Part shown: positions 21,992 through 30,746 of the stretch, one piece after another
Layout of the letters: each line of letters begins with the position of its first letter
How positions within the stretch are numbered: position 1 is the stretch's first letter
NCBI GenBank assembly: GCA_029007865.1
Contig: JAQXIQ010000141.1
Location: forward strand, 1-38,731
From: Bacillota bacterium
Lineage (GTDB): Bacteria; Bacillota; Clostridia; Christensenellales; QALW01
Length of the DNA stretch: 38,731 bases
Direction: 5' to 3'
Notes under the pieces: generated by a model
Databases searched by the model: none
What the model was told of the DNA's origin: nothing
The model's input: the letters and a program-made list of their open reading frames with translations, nothing else
Program-made: the position numbers and the translations under genes

Positions 21992-23678
21992 CCCCGATCT
22001 GAGAAAGACTTATTTCCTTGTATATGGCGCAGGAGTCCAGCAGCTGCTCGTGAGTGCCGCAGGCGATTACCCGCCCTGCGTCCATTACCAGTATTTTATC
22101 GGCGTTCATTACCGAGCTGATGCGTTGGGCGATTATTATTTTTGTCATGTTTTCCTTGGCAAGCCCGCCGCGTATTGCGGCGTCGGTGGCGTAATCAAGA
22201 GCACTGGAGGAGTCGTCCAGCACCAGCACGCGCGGTTTACCGGCAAGCGCGCGCGCTATCAGCAGCCGTTGTCTCTGGCCGCCGCTTATATTGGTGCCTT
22301 TGGCCGTTATATGCTTCTCTATGCCCGCCGGGTCGTTAAAAACAAAGTCCGCCTTGGCTTTTTTCAAGGCATCGGTTACATCGCTCTGCGGTATATCCCT
22401 GCCGAAACGCACATTTTCCAGCACCGTGCCGGTAAATATAAAATCGTTCTGCATTACCGCCGCAAAGAAGGAGTGCAGCTCGTCGCTTTTATACGAGCGC
22501 ACATCGCGGCCGCACAGGCATATTCTGCCGCTGCCGCAGTCGTAAAGGCGCAGCAAAAGCTTTATAACAGTGCTCTTGCCGCTGCCCGTGGCGCCTACGA
22601 TGCCTAAGGTCTGTCCTTCCTCCAGCTCAAAGCTGACATCCTGCAGGCAGGGAGTGCCGCCGTAGGCAAAGCTGACATTCTGAAAGCTGATGAAGCTTTG
22701 GGTGTATACGGTGTTATCCTCAAGCCGTTCAAGGTCCTCAGGAGTATCCAGCACCTGGTTTATGCGCTGTGCGCTGGCCGAGCTCTTTGAGTACATTATA
22801 AACATTCTTGTAACCACCAGCATGGCGTTGGAAATGATGGTAAAATAGCTCATAAAGGCGATTATCTTGCCGCTTTGGCTTACTCCGGCGTTTACCAGAA
22901 ACGCACCCGTGAGTATAACCGCTATAAGGCCCAGATTGAGCAAAACGGTCATTATGGGGTTGCTGGCGCCCATGATAATGCCGGCGCGCTGTTCTTTATC
23001 CGACAAACCCCGGTTAAGGCTTTCAAAAGAGGACTCTTCGGCCGGCTGTGTGGAAAAAGCCTTTATTACCCTGATGCCCTTGCTTATCTGACGCACCTTG
23101 CGCACCATGGAATCGGCGGCAAGCTGAACCTCGCGGTACAGCTGCCTGCCGCGCTTGCTTATAAAATACACGGCGGCGCTTATAAACGGAAGCACCGCAA
23201 GCATTACAAGTGCTAAGGCCGGTTCCATTGCAAAGGCACAGCATATTCCGCCTATCAGCAGTATCGGCGCTCTTACCCCCATGCGCTGCATCATACCCAC
23301 CATCTGATGAATATTGTAAGTGTCACCGGTAAGGCGGGTCTCCAGGGAAGGTATGCCTATTTTGTCCACCTGGGTGCAGGAAAGGGACATGCATCTGGCA
23401 AACAGATCGCGGCGTATGGCGCGCGTGGTGTCCCGGGCGACCGCCGAGGCAATCCTGTTGGCGACAATATTGCCGGATATACCGATCACGGCCGCCAGCA
23501 GCATCAGCAGCCCTAAAAGGATAATGTTACTGCGGCTGCCCGCAGGCACCACGGTATCCAGCATGTATGCAAGCATCCACGGCAGCGCCAGGTCCATAAG
23601 CGTTCCGATGATTTTTATGGCAAGGCCCAAACACATGCGGCCGGTAAAGGGGCGTATGTAGCGAAATATTTGCTTCAT
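21975..23678 (-). CDS. ABC exporter half-transporter A (degenerate Walker B)
   Basis: A 567-residue ABC exporter half with six membrane helices (about 12-310) and a nucleotide-binding domain. Walker A GATGSGKST and signature ISGGQRQR are canonical, but the catalytic Glu of Walker B is Asp489 (VLDDSSSALD) and the switch His is Gln518 (IIIAQRIS). In known heterodimeric exporters (TM287/288, BmrCD type) such changes mark the non-hydrolytic site, formed with the partner's altered signature. GGGAG lies 10 nt before the ATG. It is first of the two-gene operon and divergent from spoIVA. Confidence 0.9.
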   Translation of the reverse strand: MKQIFRYIRPFTGRMCLGLAIKIIGTLMDLALPWMLAYMLDTVVPAGSRSNIILLGLLMLLAAVIGISGNIVANRIASAVARDTTRAIRRDLFARCMSLSCTQVDKIGIPSLETRLTGDTYNIHQMVGMMQRMGVRAPILLIGGICCAFAMEPALALVMLAVLPFISAAVYFISKRGRQLYREVQLAADSMVRKVRQISKGIRVIKAFSTQPAEESSFESLNRGLSDKEQRAGIIMGASNPIMTVLLNLGLIAVILTGAFLVNAGVSQSGKIIAFMSYFTIISNAMLVVTRMFIMYSKSSASAQRINQVLDTPEDLERLEDNTVYTQSFISFQNVSFAYGGTPCLQDVSFELEEGQTLGIVGATGSGKSTVIKLLLRLYDCGSGRICLCGRDVRSYKSDELHSFFAAVMQNDFIFTGTVLENVRFGRDIPQSDVTDALKKAKADFVFNDPAGIEKHITAKGTNISGGQRQRLLIARALAGKPRVLVLDDSSSALDYATDAAIRGGLAKENMTKIIIAQRISSVMNADKILVMDAGRVIACGTHEQLLDSCAIYKEISLSQIGGAVLE

Positions 23679-24052
23679 TTAGTATCAGCTCCCGATGAGA
23701 CGGCCTGTCTGCATATCGCCTTATGCGGCGCGCGTAAAGGACTGCTGCGGACGGCACGGTTAAATATCAAAGCATATTACGGTATTATTCTATTGCGGAG
23801 AGACGGTATTTGCGCCGGCGGGCGGGCTTTTTTTCCGGAGATGCCCCAAAGCCGGGTATGTATTCAGTAATATGCAGGGCGCAATAAAATATAATAAATT
23901 ATAAGCTTTTGTCCGGCCGTTTGTCAACCGGGCGCCGGGCGGACCGGGATAAAAAGTATCGGATATTTATATGTATAAGGCAGAATATTATGTCCGCGCG
24001 CAACATAGATTATCAATGCAAATAAGAAATCAGAATAAGCGGGAGGATCATC
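23679..24052. other. Divergent intergenic region between ABC exporter and spoIVA
   Basis: This 374-bp non-coding stretch separates two divergent transcription units. A possible sigma-E-like promoter for spoIVA lies at 23962-23991. An imperfect G+C-rich inverted repeat (GTCCGGCCG near 23912, CGGGCGGAC near 23935) could form a hairpin upstream of it. No convincing vegetative promoter for the exporter genes and no small ORF with a ribosome binding site were seen. Confidence 0.5.
23962..23991 (+). promoter_or_regulatory. Possible sigma-E-type promoter of spoIVA
   Basis: GATATTT (23962-23968) and AATATTAT (23984-23991) resemble the mother-cell sigma-E -35 (ATATT) and -10 (CATACAAT-like) elements, but the spacing is about 1-2 nt longer than usual and the leading C of the -10 is absent. 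In Bacillus spoIVA is sigma-E controlled, which supports the guess. Confidence 0.35.
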
Positions 24053-25531
24053 ATGGAGGGCTTCGATCTGTATAAGGATATCGCTCAGAGAACCGGAGGC
24101 GATATATACATAGGAGTTGTCGGGCCGGTACGCACGGGCAAATCCACCTTTATCAAAAGATTCATGGATCTGCTGGTACTGCCCAATATCGAAAACGAAT
24201 TTGTCAAAACGCGGGCGGTGGATGAACTCCCGCAGAGCGGCTCGGGACGCACGATTATGACCACGCAGCCCAAGTTTGTACCAAATGAGGCGGTTAAGCT
24301 CAGGCTGTCGGACAGAGCCGAGCTGAGCGTGCGGCTGGTGGACTGCGTGGGGTATCTGGCACAGGGGGTTCTGGGGCATCTGGAAAACGAGGCTCCACGT
24401 ATGGTGCGCACGCCCTGGAGCCAGGAGGAAATGCCCTTTGAGCAGGCGGCGGAGCTGGGCACGCGCAAGGTCATAGCGGAGCATTCCACCATAGGCATTG
24501 TGGTTACTACCGACGGCAGCATTACGGGCATGCCGCGCTCGGCGTATACCGAGGCGGAGGAGAGAGTAATAAATGAGCTTAAAGACCTGGGCAAGCCCTT
24601 TACGGTGGTGCTCAACAGTACGGACCTGTACAGTATGGATACACAGCGGCTCATAATGCAGTTGGAGGAAAAGTATTCGGTGCCGGTGGTGGGCATGGAT
24701 GTGCTTAACATGACGCAGGACGATCTGTCCGGCCTGCTGGAGAGGGTGCTGTATGAGTTTCCGCTCAGGTGTATAGAAATAGAACTGCCGCGCTGGGTGC
24801 AGGCTCTGCCCCGGGATCACGAAATTGTGACCGGACTGCTGGAAGCGCTTGCCGGAGCGCAGAAGCAGGAGAAAATGCGGGATTACCCGCTGCTGCTGGA
24901 TGCCTTTGACGCCATGGAGGACACCGTAAAGAGCTTTGATGTGGTAAAGGTGCTGCCCGGTGAGGGCAAAATATGCTATGAGCTTACCGTGGTTCCGGAG
25001 CTGTTTTACAGGGTGCTGGGGCAGGAGTGCGGCTGTGAGATCAAGGGGGATTTTCATCTGATATCCATTATACGGGATCTTATTCAGGCTAAGCGTGAGT
25101 ATGACCGTATCGCCCCGGCGCTTGAGGCGGCGCAGTCTACGGGCTACGGCGTGGTGATGCCGTCCATGGAGGATATGGTGCTGGAGGAGCCCGAGATGGT
25201 AAAGCAGGGCGGAAGATACGGCGTAAAGCTAAAGGCCAGCGCGCCCAGTCTGCACCTGATACGGGTGGACATCAAGACCGAGGTCAGCCCCATCGTAGGC
25301 AGCGAGCAGCAGAGCGAGGAAATGGTAAAGTATATGCTCTCCGGCTTTGAAAGCGATACATCCAAGATATGGGAGAGCAATCTGTTCGGCAAAAGTCTGC
25401 ATGAACTGGTTCAGGAGGGACTCTCCGGAAAGCTGGTGCGTATGCCGGCGGAGGCTCAGCGCAAAATGCAGCTGACCATTGAACGCATTGTAAACGAGGG
25501 CGGAGGCGGGCTTATATGCATATTGCTTTAG
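24053..25531 (+). CDS. spoIVA: Stage IV sporulation protein A
   Basis: A 492-residue cytoskeletal ATPase that polymerises on the forespore surface to form the spore coat basement layer. The P-loop GPVRTGKST is at residues 24-32, VDCVGYLAQG follows in the G-domain-like region, and the conserved C-terminus ends GGLICILL, as in Bacillus SpoIVA. Length and sequence are full-size for the family. GGGAGG precedes the ATG. The gene is single, with an own terminator. Its presence shows that the organism carries the endospore programme. The locus is not linked to other sporulation genes here. Confidence 0.97.
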   Translation: MEGFDLYKDIAQRTGGDIYIGVVGPVRTGKSTFIKRFMDLLVLPNIENEFVKTRAVDELPQSGSGRTIMTTQPKFVPNEAVKLRLSDRAELSVRLVDCVGYLAQGVLGHLENEAPRMVRTPWSQEEMPFEQAAELGTRKVIAEHSTIGIVVTTDGSITGMPRSAYTEAEERVINELKDLGKPFTVVLNSTDLYSMDTQRLIMQLEEKYSVPVVGMDVLNMTQDDLSGLLERVLYEFPLRCIEIELPRWVQALPRDHEIVTGLLEALAGAQKQEKMRDYPLLLDAFDAMEDTVKSFDVVKVLPGEGKICYELTVVPELFYRVLGQECGCEIKGDFHLISIIRDLIQAKREYDRIAPALEAAQSTGYGVVMPSMEDMVLEEPEMVKQGGRYGVKLKASAPSLHLIRVDIKTEVSPIVGSEQQSEEMVKYMLSGFESDTSKIWESNLFGKSLHELVQEGLSGKLVRMPAEAQRKMQLTIERIVNEGGGGLICILL

Positions 25532-25544
25532 CCTGAATGTAATT

Positions 25545-25577
25545 AAAGCGGCGGATGAAAGAGCATCCGCCGCTTTT
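25545..25577. terminator. Bidirectional terminator between spoIVA and the NYN gene
   Basis: AAAGCGGCGGATG (25545-25557) pairs perfectly with CATCCGCCGCTTT (25564-25576) around a 6-nt loop, with T's at the end on the plus strand and TTTAATT on the minus strand. It serves two convergent genes. Confidence 0.9.
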
Positions 25578-25612
25578 ACTTTGAAATCGCAGGCTTGCTT
25601 TTGTGCCGGCAA

Positions 25613-26389
25613 TTATTTGGCTGCGTCCTTGTCCCTGACATATATATGCTTGGTGTGCGGCTTTCCGCTCTGCCTTATGTCCAGCTCAAAGCGGTCTATG
25701 CTGCGTACCAGCTGACTTAGCTTGCTGAAGCCGAAGTTGCGCGGGTCGAAATCCGGCTGCTTTTTGATAAGCAGACTGCCCAGCTCTCCCAAAGATGCGT
25801 AGCCCTCCTCGTCGGCTATGTCTTCTATGGAATCGGCAAGAAGTGCGGTTATGGAGGGCGGAACCTTCTTTTTGACGGGGGCTTTGGCGGACTTTTTCTC
25901 TGTGGGCTTTATGTCCTCCTGCTTTTGCTCCACTGCCGCGGCGCGGATTACCTCAATATAGACAAATTTGTCGCACGCCACAATGAACGGCGCAGGTGTT
26001 TTCTTTTCCCCTATGCCAAAGACCTTCATTCCGGCTTCCCGCAGACGGGTTGCCAGCCGGGTAAAATCGCTGTCGCTGGATACCAGTACGAAGCCGTCCA
26101 CACGCTGTGAATACAGAATATCCATGGCGTCTATTATCATGGCAGAGTCGGTGGAGTTCTTACCGGTGGTATAGCTGTATTGCTGGATGGGAGTAATGGC
26201 GTTTTCCAGCAATATGTTCTTCCAGGAGGCCAGCTGCGGGGTGGTCCAGTCTCCGTATATACGCTTGATGGTGGGTGTGCCGTAAACGGCTATTTCCGCC
26301 ATGACATCCTTCATAGCCGTTCGCGGTGCGTTGTCTGCGTCTATCAGCACGCATAAGCGCATATCCCGATTATCGTTTGTCTGTTCCAT
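25613..26389 (-). CDS. NYN-domain nuclease-like protein with C-terminal LOTUS/OST-HTH domain
   Basis: A 258-residue protein. The N-terminal NYN (PIN-like, LabA-type) domain spans about 10-150, with acidic residues Asp17 and Asp19 (LIDADNAP), Asp81 (NSTDSAMIIDAMD), Asp106 and Asp108 (SSDSDF) forming a plausible metal site. A Lys-rich linker (about 155-177) leads to an OST-HTH/LOTUS RNA-binding domain (about 178-250, with GFSKLSQLVRSIDRFEL). This combination suggests a small RNase or RNA-binding regulator; the target is unknown. AAAAGGA precedes the ATG, and a strong promoter lies at 26424-26452. Confidence 0.88.
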   Translation of the reverse strand: MEQTNDNRDMRLCVLIDADNAPRTAMKDVMAEIAVYGTPTIKRIYGDWTTPQLASWKNILLENAITPIQQYSYTTGKNSTDSAMIIDAMDILYSQRVDGFVLVSSDSDFTRLATRLREAGMKVFGIGEKKTPAPFIVACDKFVYIEVIRAAAVEQKQEDIKPTEKKSAKAPVKKKVPPSITALLADSIEDIADEEGYASLGELGSLLIKKQPDFDPRNFGFSKLSQLVRSIDRFELDIRQSGKPHTKHIYVRDKDAAK

Positions 26390-26423
26390 AAAACTGATTC
26401 CTTTTCGGTTTTCTTATGCAGCC

Positions 26424-26452
26424 ATTATATCATTATTTTGCCTGTTTTTCAA
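26424..26452 (-). promoter_or_regulatory. Promoter of the NYN/LOTUS gene
   Basis: On the minus strand TTGAAA (26452-26447), 17-nt spacer, TATAAT (26429-26424), with extended -10 TG. Confidence 0.8.
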
Positions 26453-26514
26453 TACGTTAAAGCAAATACTGCGGTAAATATGTGCATTTGATTTGCACAC
26501 TGTGCGCTTTGGGT

Positions 26515-26542
26515 TTGCTTTTTTACGGATTTGGGGTATAAT
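26515..26542 (+). promoter_or_regulatory. Promoter of the metF-metH operon
   Basis: TTGCTT (26515-26520), 16-nt spacer, TATAAT (26537-26542). The leader to the ATG at 26603 is only about 55 nt, too short for a SAM or cobalamin riboswitch, and none is seen. Confidence 0.65.
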
Positions 26543-26602
26543 AATACAAATAATTTACTCTGCGGAGCAGGCTTGCGCCGCTGTTTTGGAAAAGGTGAAA
26601 AA

Positions 26603-27469
26603 ATGAAGATATCGGATATAATACAAAGCGGAAAACCCTGTCTTTCCTTTGAGGTGTTTCCGCCCAAAACATGGGACAATGTTGAGAAGGTCAAGGCTGC
26701 CTGCAGCGCGATAGCGGAATTAAAGCCCGATTATATGAGCGTTACATACGGGGCCGGGGGCGGCACCAGAGAGTATACGGCGGATATTGCATCGTTTTTG
26801 CTGGAAAAGGGGGTCACGCCTCTTGCTCACCTGAGCTGTGTGTATTCCGACAGGGAGGGGATACATGCGCAGTTAGCGGAACTGAAGGGGCGCGGCATAG
26901 AAAACATTCTGGCGCTGCGGGGGGATTTACCCAAGGAGGGATTGCACGGCGATTATAAATACGCCAGTGATCTGGCTGCGGATATTGCGGCCTTCGGAGG
27001 CTTCTGCATAGGCGGAGCGTGCTATCCGGAGAGTCATCCGGAAAGCCCGAACAGCGCCTTTGATATAGATATGCTTAAGCTTAAGGCGGACAGCGGATGT
27101 GAGTTTTTCACAACCCAGATGTTTTTTGATAATAATATTCTGTATAACTTTCTGTTCCGCCTGCTGCGCGCCGGAGTCAATGTGCCGGTGGTGGCCGGAA
27201 TAATGCCGGTGACCAATGTGCGCCAGATAAAGCGCATCTGCTCAATATCCGGAACGGCGCTTCCCCAGCGCTTCTGCCGCATTATGGACAGGTTTGCCGA
27301 TGACCCCGTCGCTCTGCGCCAGGCCGGCATTGCCTATGCAACCGAGCAGATAATAGACCTTTATGCAAACGGGGTACAGGCCGTGCATGTCTACTGCATG
27401 AATCAGCCCGACATTGCGCGCAGCATACATAACAATATTTCCGGTATAATCAAACGGGAGCCTGTATGA
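26603..27469 (+). CDS. metF: 5,10-methylenetetrahydrofolate reductase
   Basis: A 288-residue flavoprotein that reduces methylene-THF to methyl-THF, the methyl donor for methionine synthase. The family start SFEVFPPK carries catalytic Glu17; TYGAGGGTREYT, ILALRGD and TQMFFDN are further MetF motifs. An in-frame ATG 24 codons upstream exists at the promoter -10, so the start at 26603, with AAAAGGTG ahead of it, is correct. The stop overlaps the start of the next gene (ATGA). With the next two genes it forms a methionine operon. Confidence 0.96.
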   Translation: MKISDIIQSGKPCLSFEVFPPKTWDNVEKVKAACSAIAELKPDYMSVTYGAGGGTREYTADIASFLLEKGVTPLAHLSCVYSDREGIHAQLAELKGRGIENILALRGDLPKEGLHGDYKYASDLAADIAAFGGFCIGGACYPESHPESPNSAFDIDMLKLKADSGCEFFTTQMFFDNNILYNFLFRLLRAGVNVPVVAGIMPVTNVRQIKRICSISGTALPQRFCRIMDRFADDPVALRQAGIAYATEQIIDLYANGVQAVHVYCMNQPDIARSIHNNISGIIKREPV

Positions 27470-28062
27470 TTTTTAACGATGTAATATGCCGTACTGCGGA
27501 GACGGGCAGCATTGCCCCCGATAAAAACGAAATTGCGGCAAGGCTGGGGGTTCCGCGAGGATATCAGAACAATGCCATCGACCGATGCCTTGAGGAGCTG
27601 CAGCACAGCGCGGTATATAAATATGCCTATGCGCGCCTGCCGCTGCGGCTGCAGGACGGAATATGCGACCTGGATTTTGTCAAAGTGCGCAGCCGCGATC
27701 TGTATGCCAACCTTTCCAAGGGTGCCGGGTGCCGGGAGATAGTAGTGATGGCGGTTACTCTGGGGGCGGGCGTTGACAGACTGCTTGCCCGATGTGCCAC
27801 ACAAGGACAAAGCAAGCATTTTATTATGGATGCGCTGTCAAGCGCGGCAGCGGAAGTATTATGCGATTATGCGCAGTCGTGCATATGTGCGTCGGAATGC
27901 TGTCATCCAAGATATAGCCCTGGATACGGAGACCTTTCCATTGAGCTGCAGGCGCCGCTGCTTGAGCGGCTGAATGCCGGGCGGCTGCTGGGAATAACTC
28001 TTAACGGGGCGTTTCTGATGTCACCGGTAAAATCCGTAACCGCTATAATCGGACTGGAATAA
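27466..28062 (+). CDS. Free-standing methionine synthase activation-domain protein
   Basis: A 198-residue homologue of the C-terminal reactivation domain of MetH, which binds SAM and remethylates oxidised cob(II)alamin. The signature RYSPGYGDLSIELQAPLL followed by RLLGITLNGAFLMSPVKSVT is clear. The downstream MetH lacks this domain, so the two proteins together replace a full-length MetH. ATGA overlap with metF and GGGAG 5 nt upstream indicate translational coupling. This split arrangement is known in Clostridia and Thermotogae. Confidence 0.9.
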   Translation: MIFNDVICRTAETGSIAPDKNEIAARLGVPRGYQNNAIDRCLEELQHSAVYKYAYARLPLRLQDGICDLDFVKVRSRDLYANLSKGAGCREIVVMAVTLGAGVDRLLARCATQGQSKHFIMDALSSAAAEVLCDYAQSCICASECCHPRYSPGYGDLSIELQAPLLERLNAGRLLGITLNGAFLMSPVKSVTAIIGLE

Positions 28063-28075
28063 AGAGGTTTTTTAC

Positions 28076-30463
28076 ATGGGTATACTGGAACTTATAAATA
28101 AACGCAGGGTATATTTCGACGGGGCTATGGGCACGGTACTGCAGTCCATGGGGCTGAAGGCGGGCGCCTATCCGGAGCTGTGGAATCTGACAAGGCCGGA
28201 CGATATCGTGCGGGTACACTGTTCGTATCTGGAAGCGGGAAGCGATATAATAACGGCTAATACCTTCGGCGCGAATCCTCTGCGGTTTGAAAACTGGCAG
28301 GAGGTCATAGAGGCTGGAATAGGCTGTGCTCGCCGCGCTGTAGGAAGCCGGAGGGATAAATTCGTCGCATACGATATCGGTCCGTGCGGCAGGCTGCTGG
28401 CGCCTCTTGGAGAACTGGAGCCGGAAAAGGCGATAGAGCTGTTTGCGGCAGGAGTAAGGACGGCGGAGCAAAGCGGTGCGGATCTTATAATCATCGAGAC
28501 CATGAATGATTCCATGGAGACAAAGGCTGCGGTGCTTGCGGCAAAGGAAAACTGCTCGCTGCCTGTTTTTGTTGCCAATGTCTATGACGAATCCGGCACG
28601 CTTATGACGGGCGCCGACCCTCAGGCTATGGTTGCCATGCTGGAGGGACTGGGCGTTAACGCAATAGGAGTTAACTGCTCTCTTGGCCCGGATAAGATAG
28701 CCGGGGTAATCGGGGAATATATAAAGTATTCGTCTCTGCCTGTTATAGCCATGCCCAACGCCGGGCTGCCCGAGATAAAGGACGGCAAAAGCATTTTCGG
28801 CATGGAGGCCGAGGAATTTGCGGGCAGTATGGAGGAGCTTGCCTGCAAAGGGGTTTCCATTCTGGGCGGCTGCTGCGGTACCACTCCGGAGTATATCAAA
28901 AAAACCGTTGCGCACACGGCTTCTTTGCCGTATTCTGCGCCCCTGCGCAAGCAGCGGACGGTGATTTCCTCCTATACGCATGCGTTAGAGATAGGTTCGG
29001 AGCCGGTGATTATCGGCGAGAGAATAAATCCCACCGGAAAAAAGAAGCTGAAAGAGGCGCTCAGAAGCGGGGACACCGATTATATTCTGGGCGAGGCCAT
29101 AGCGCAGGGAGAGGCGGGGGCTCATGCGCTGGATGTCAATGTGGGGCTGCCCGAAATAGACGAGCCTGCGGTTCTGGAGCATTGCGTGCGCGCAATACAG
29201 GCGGTGTCCGACCTGCCGCTTCAGCTTGATACCTCGGACCCGGCGGCGCTGGCCCGCGCAATGAGAATTTATAACGGCAAGCCGCTTATAAACTCGGTTA
29301 ACGGCAAGGAACAGAGCATGCGGGAGGTTTTCCCGTTAGTAAAAAAATACGGCGGCGTTACCGTTGCGCTTACTCTGGACGAAAACGGTATACCGGACAG
29401 CGCGGAGGGGCGCTGCCTGATAGCGCAGCGCATAATTGAAACCGCGCGCAGCTACGGCATAGACAAGCAGGATATAATCGTGGACCCGCTGGCAATGGCC
29501 GTGTCCTCCGACAGCGCAAGCGCGGCGGTAACCCTGGAAACGGTGAAAATGCTGCATCAGGCGGGCATAAGAACCAGCCTCGGCGTATCCAATATCTCCT
29601 TCGGGCTGCCGCAGAGAGATGTTATAAATACTGTTTTTTACGCAAATGCTCTGGCCTGCGGGCTGGATTGCGCCATAATGAACCCGTTTTCCAAAGGAAT
29701 GATGTCGGTTTATTATGCCTTCCGTGCCCTTAACGGTATGGACAGAGCCTTTGCCGACTATATCGCTTTTGCTCAGGGAAATACCTTTGACAGCGGAAGC
29801 GTAAGCAGAGCCTCGGCGGCGATCGCCGGCGCAAATGCGGAGTCCCTCAAGGATGCTGTTATAAAAGGTCTTAAAGATGCCGCGATCCGTATAACAAAGG
29901 AACAACTCGGGTCGCGGGAGCCCCTTGATATAATCAATTCCGATATAATTCCGGCACTAAATGCCGTGGGAGAGGCTTTTGAGAGCAAGAGAGCATTCCT
30001 GCCGCAGCTGCTTATGTCTGCCGATGCGGCGTCTGCGGCGGTGGAGACGGCCAAGGAGCGTATGCCGGCGGTAAGCGCGGAAAGCGGAAAAGAGGTAATA
30101 TTGGCTACGGTCAGGGGCGATGTCCACGATATAGGCAAAAATATAGTCAAGGTGCTTCTGGAAAGCTACGGTTTTGCGGTGCATGACCTGGGCAAAGATG
30201 TGCCGCCCGAGACGGTGCTGGAATGCGCGCTTAATACCGGCTGCCGTGTGGTGGGGCTAAGCGCACTTATGACCACCACGGTGCCTGCCATGGAGGAAAC
30301 GATCCGGCTGCTCAAAAGCAAAATCCCCGGCGTTATAACCGTTGTGGGCGGCGCGGTGCTGAATCAGGAGTATGCCGATATGATAGGCGCGGATTATTAC
30401 TGCCGCGACGCGATGGATACCGTGCGGCTGGCACAGCGTATCTATGGCGAGGATGCATTATAG
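28076..30463 (+). CDS. metH: Cobalamin-dependent methionine synthase core (no activation domain)
   Basis: A 795-residue enzyme. Residues 1-285 are the homocysteine-binding barrel with zinc ligands Cys201, Cys266 and Cys267 (GVNCS, GGCCGTT). About 300-560 is the methyl-THF pterin-binding barrel (GERINPTGKKK, VNSVNGKE). About 575-670 is the cap region and about 675-795 the B12 domain with DVHDIG (His684, lower cobalt ligand) and GLSALMTTT. It transfers the methyl group from methyl-THF to homocysteine. The C-terminal activation domain is missing and is supplied by the preceding gene. The stretch to 30746 has no gene, only terminator-like hairpins. Confidence 0.94.
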   Translation: MGILELINKRRVYFDGAMGTVLQSMGLKAGAYPELWNLTRPDDIVRVHCSYLEAGSDIITANTFGANPLRFENWQEVIEAGIGCARRAVGSRRDKFVAYDIGPCGRLLAPLGELEPEKAIELFAAGVRTAEQSGADLIIIETMNDSMETKAAVLAAKENCSLPVFVANVYDESGTLMTGADPQAMVAMLEGLGVNAIGVNCSLGPDKIAGVIGEYIKYSSLPVIAMPNAGLPEIKDGKSIFGMEAEEFAGSMEELACKGVSILGGCCGTTPEYIKKTVAHTASLPYSAPLRKQRTVISSYTHALEIGSEPVIIGERINPTGKKKLKEALRSGDTDYILGEAIAQGEAGAHALDVNVGLPEIDEPAVLEHCVRAIQAVSDLPLQLDTSDPAALARAMRIYNGKPLINSVNGKEQSMREVFPLVKKYGGVTVALTLDENGIPDSAEGRCLIAQRIIETARSYGIDKQDIIVDPLAMAVSSDSASAAVTLETVKMLHQAGIRTSLGVSNISFGLPQRDVINTVFYANALACGLDCAIMNPFSKGMMSVYYAFRALNGMDRAFADYIAFAQGNTFDSGSVSRASAAIAGANAESLKDAVIKGLKDAAIRITKEQLGSREPLDIINSDIIPALNAVGEAFESKRAFLPQLLMSADAASAAVETAKERMPAVSAESGKEVILATVRGDVHDIGKNIVKVLLESYGFAVHDLGKDVPPETVLECALNTGCRVVGLSALMTTTVPAMEETIRLLKSKIPGVITVVGGAVLNQEYADMIGADYYCRDAMDTVRLAQRIYGEDAL

Positions 30464-30608
30464 AGCTATTGCGGCGGCGGTAAACATGGCGACGGTGCGC
30501 AAAAACGGAGACAGTACAGACAAAGCAAATGGGGAAGACTATCCGCCCCGGTGATGTGCAACAAAAAAGACAATAAAGCCCCGCTTACCGGCAGAAGGAA
30601 CAAGCGGG

Positions 30609-30639
30609 AAAAAAGAAAGCCGCACGCGTGCGGCTTTCT
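30609..30639 (-). terminator. Long palindromic terminator after the RpiB/LacAB-type gene
   Basis: A perfect 26-bp palindrome centred between 30626 and 30627 (left arm AGAAAGCCGCACG) is followed on the minus strand by T6 (30614-30609). A second stem CCCGCTT/AAGCGGG (30580-30608) lies beyond it. On the plus strand the tail is poorer (GAGATTTT), but it may also stop metH transcripts. Confidence 0.75.
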
Positions 30640-30746
30640 GAGATTTTAATGCGGTGCAAACTTGCTGCCCCTTTTTGGGGATTTGCGTTTGCGCCTTGCG
30701 CATGCTTTGCACGCCGCCGGTCCGGCGGCATTTTAAGCAGCCCTGA

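Noticed and set aside
21215-22120. 301-residue plus-strand open frame over the ABC exporter
   Set aside because: Antisense shadow; no ribosome binding site or domain.
23924-25057. 377-residue open frame on the minus strand over spoIVA
   Set aside because: It is fully antisense to a clear SpoIVA gene, has no family features or ribosome binding site, and its composition mirrors the real gene's codon bias.
26543-26602. SAM or cobalamin riboswitch ahead of metF
   Set aside because: The leader is only about 55 nt and shows none of the expected helices.
28043-28981. 312-residue minus-strand open frame over metH
   Set aside because: Antisense to the homocysteine-binding domain; Arg/His/Gln-rich random composition.
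30486-30554. 22-codon ORF after metH
   Set aside because: No ribosome binding site, polar random sequence, and it runs toward the terminator region.
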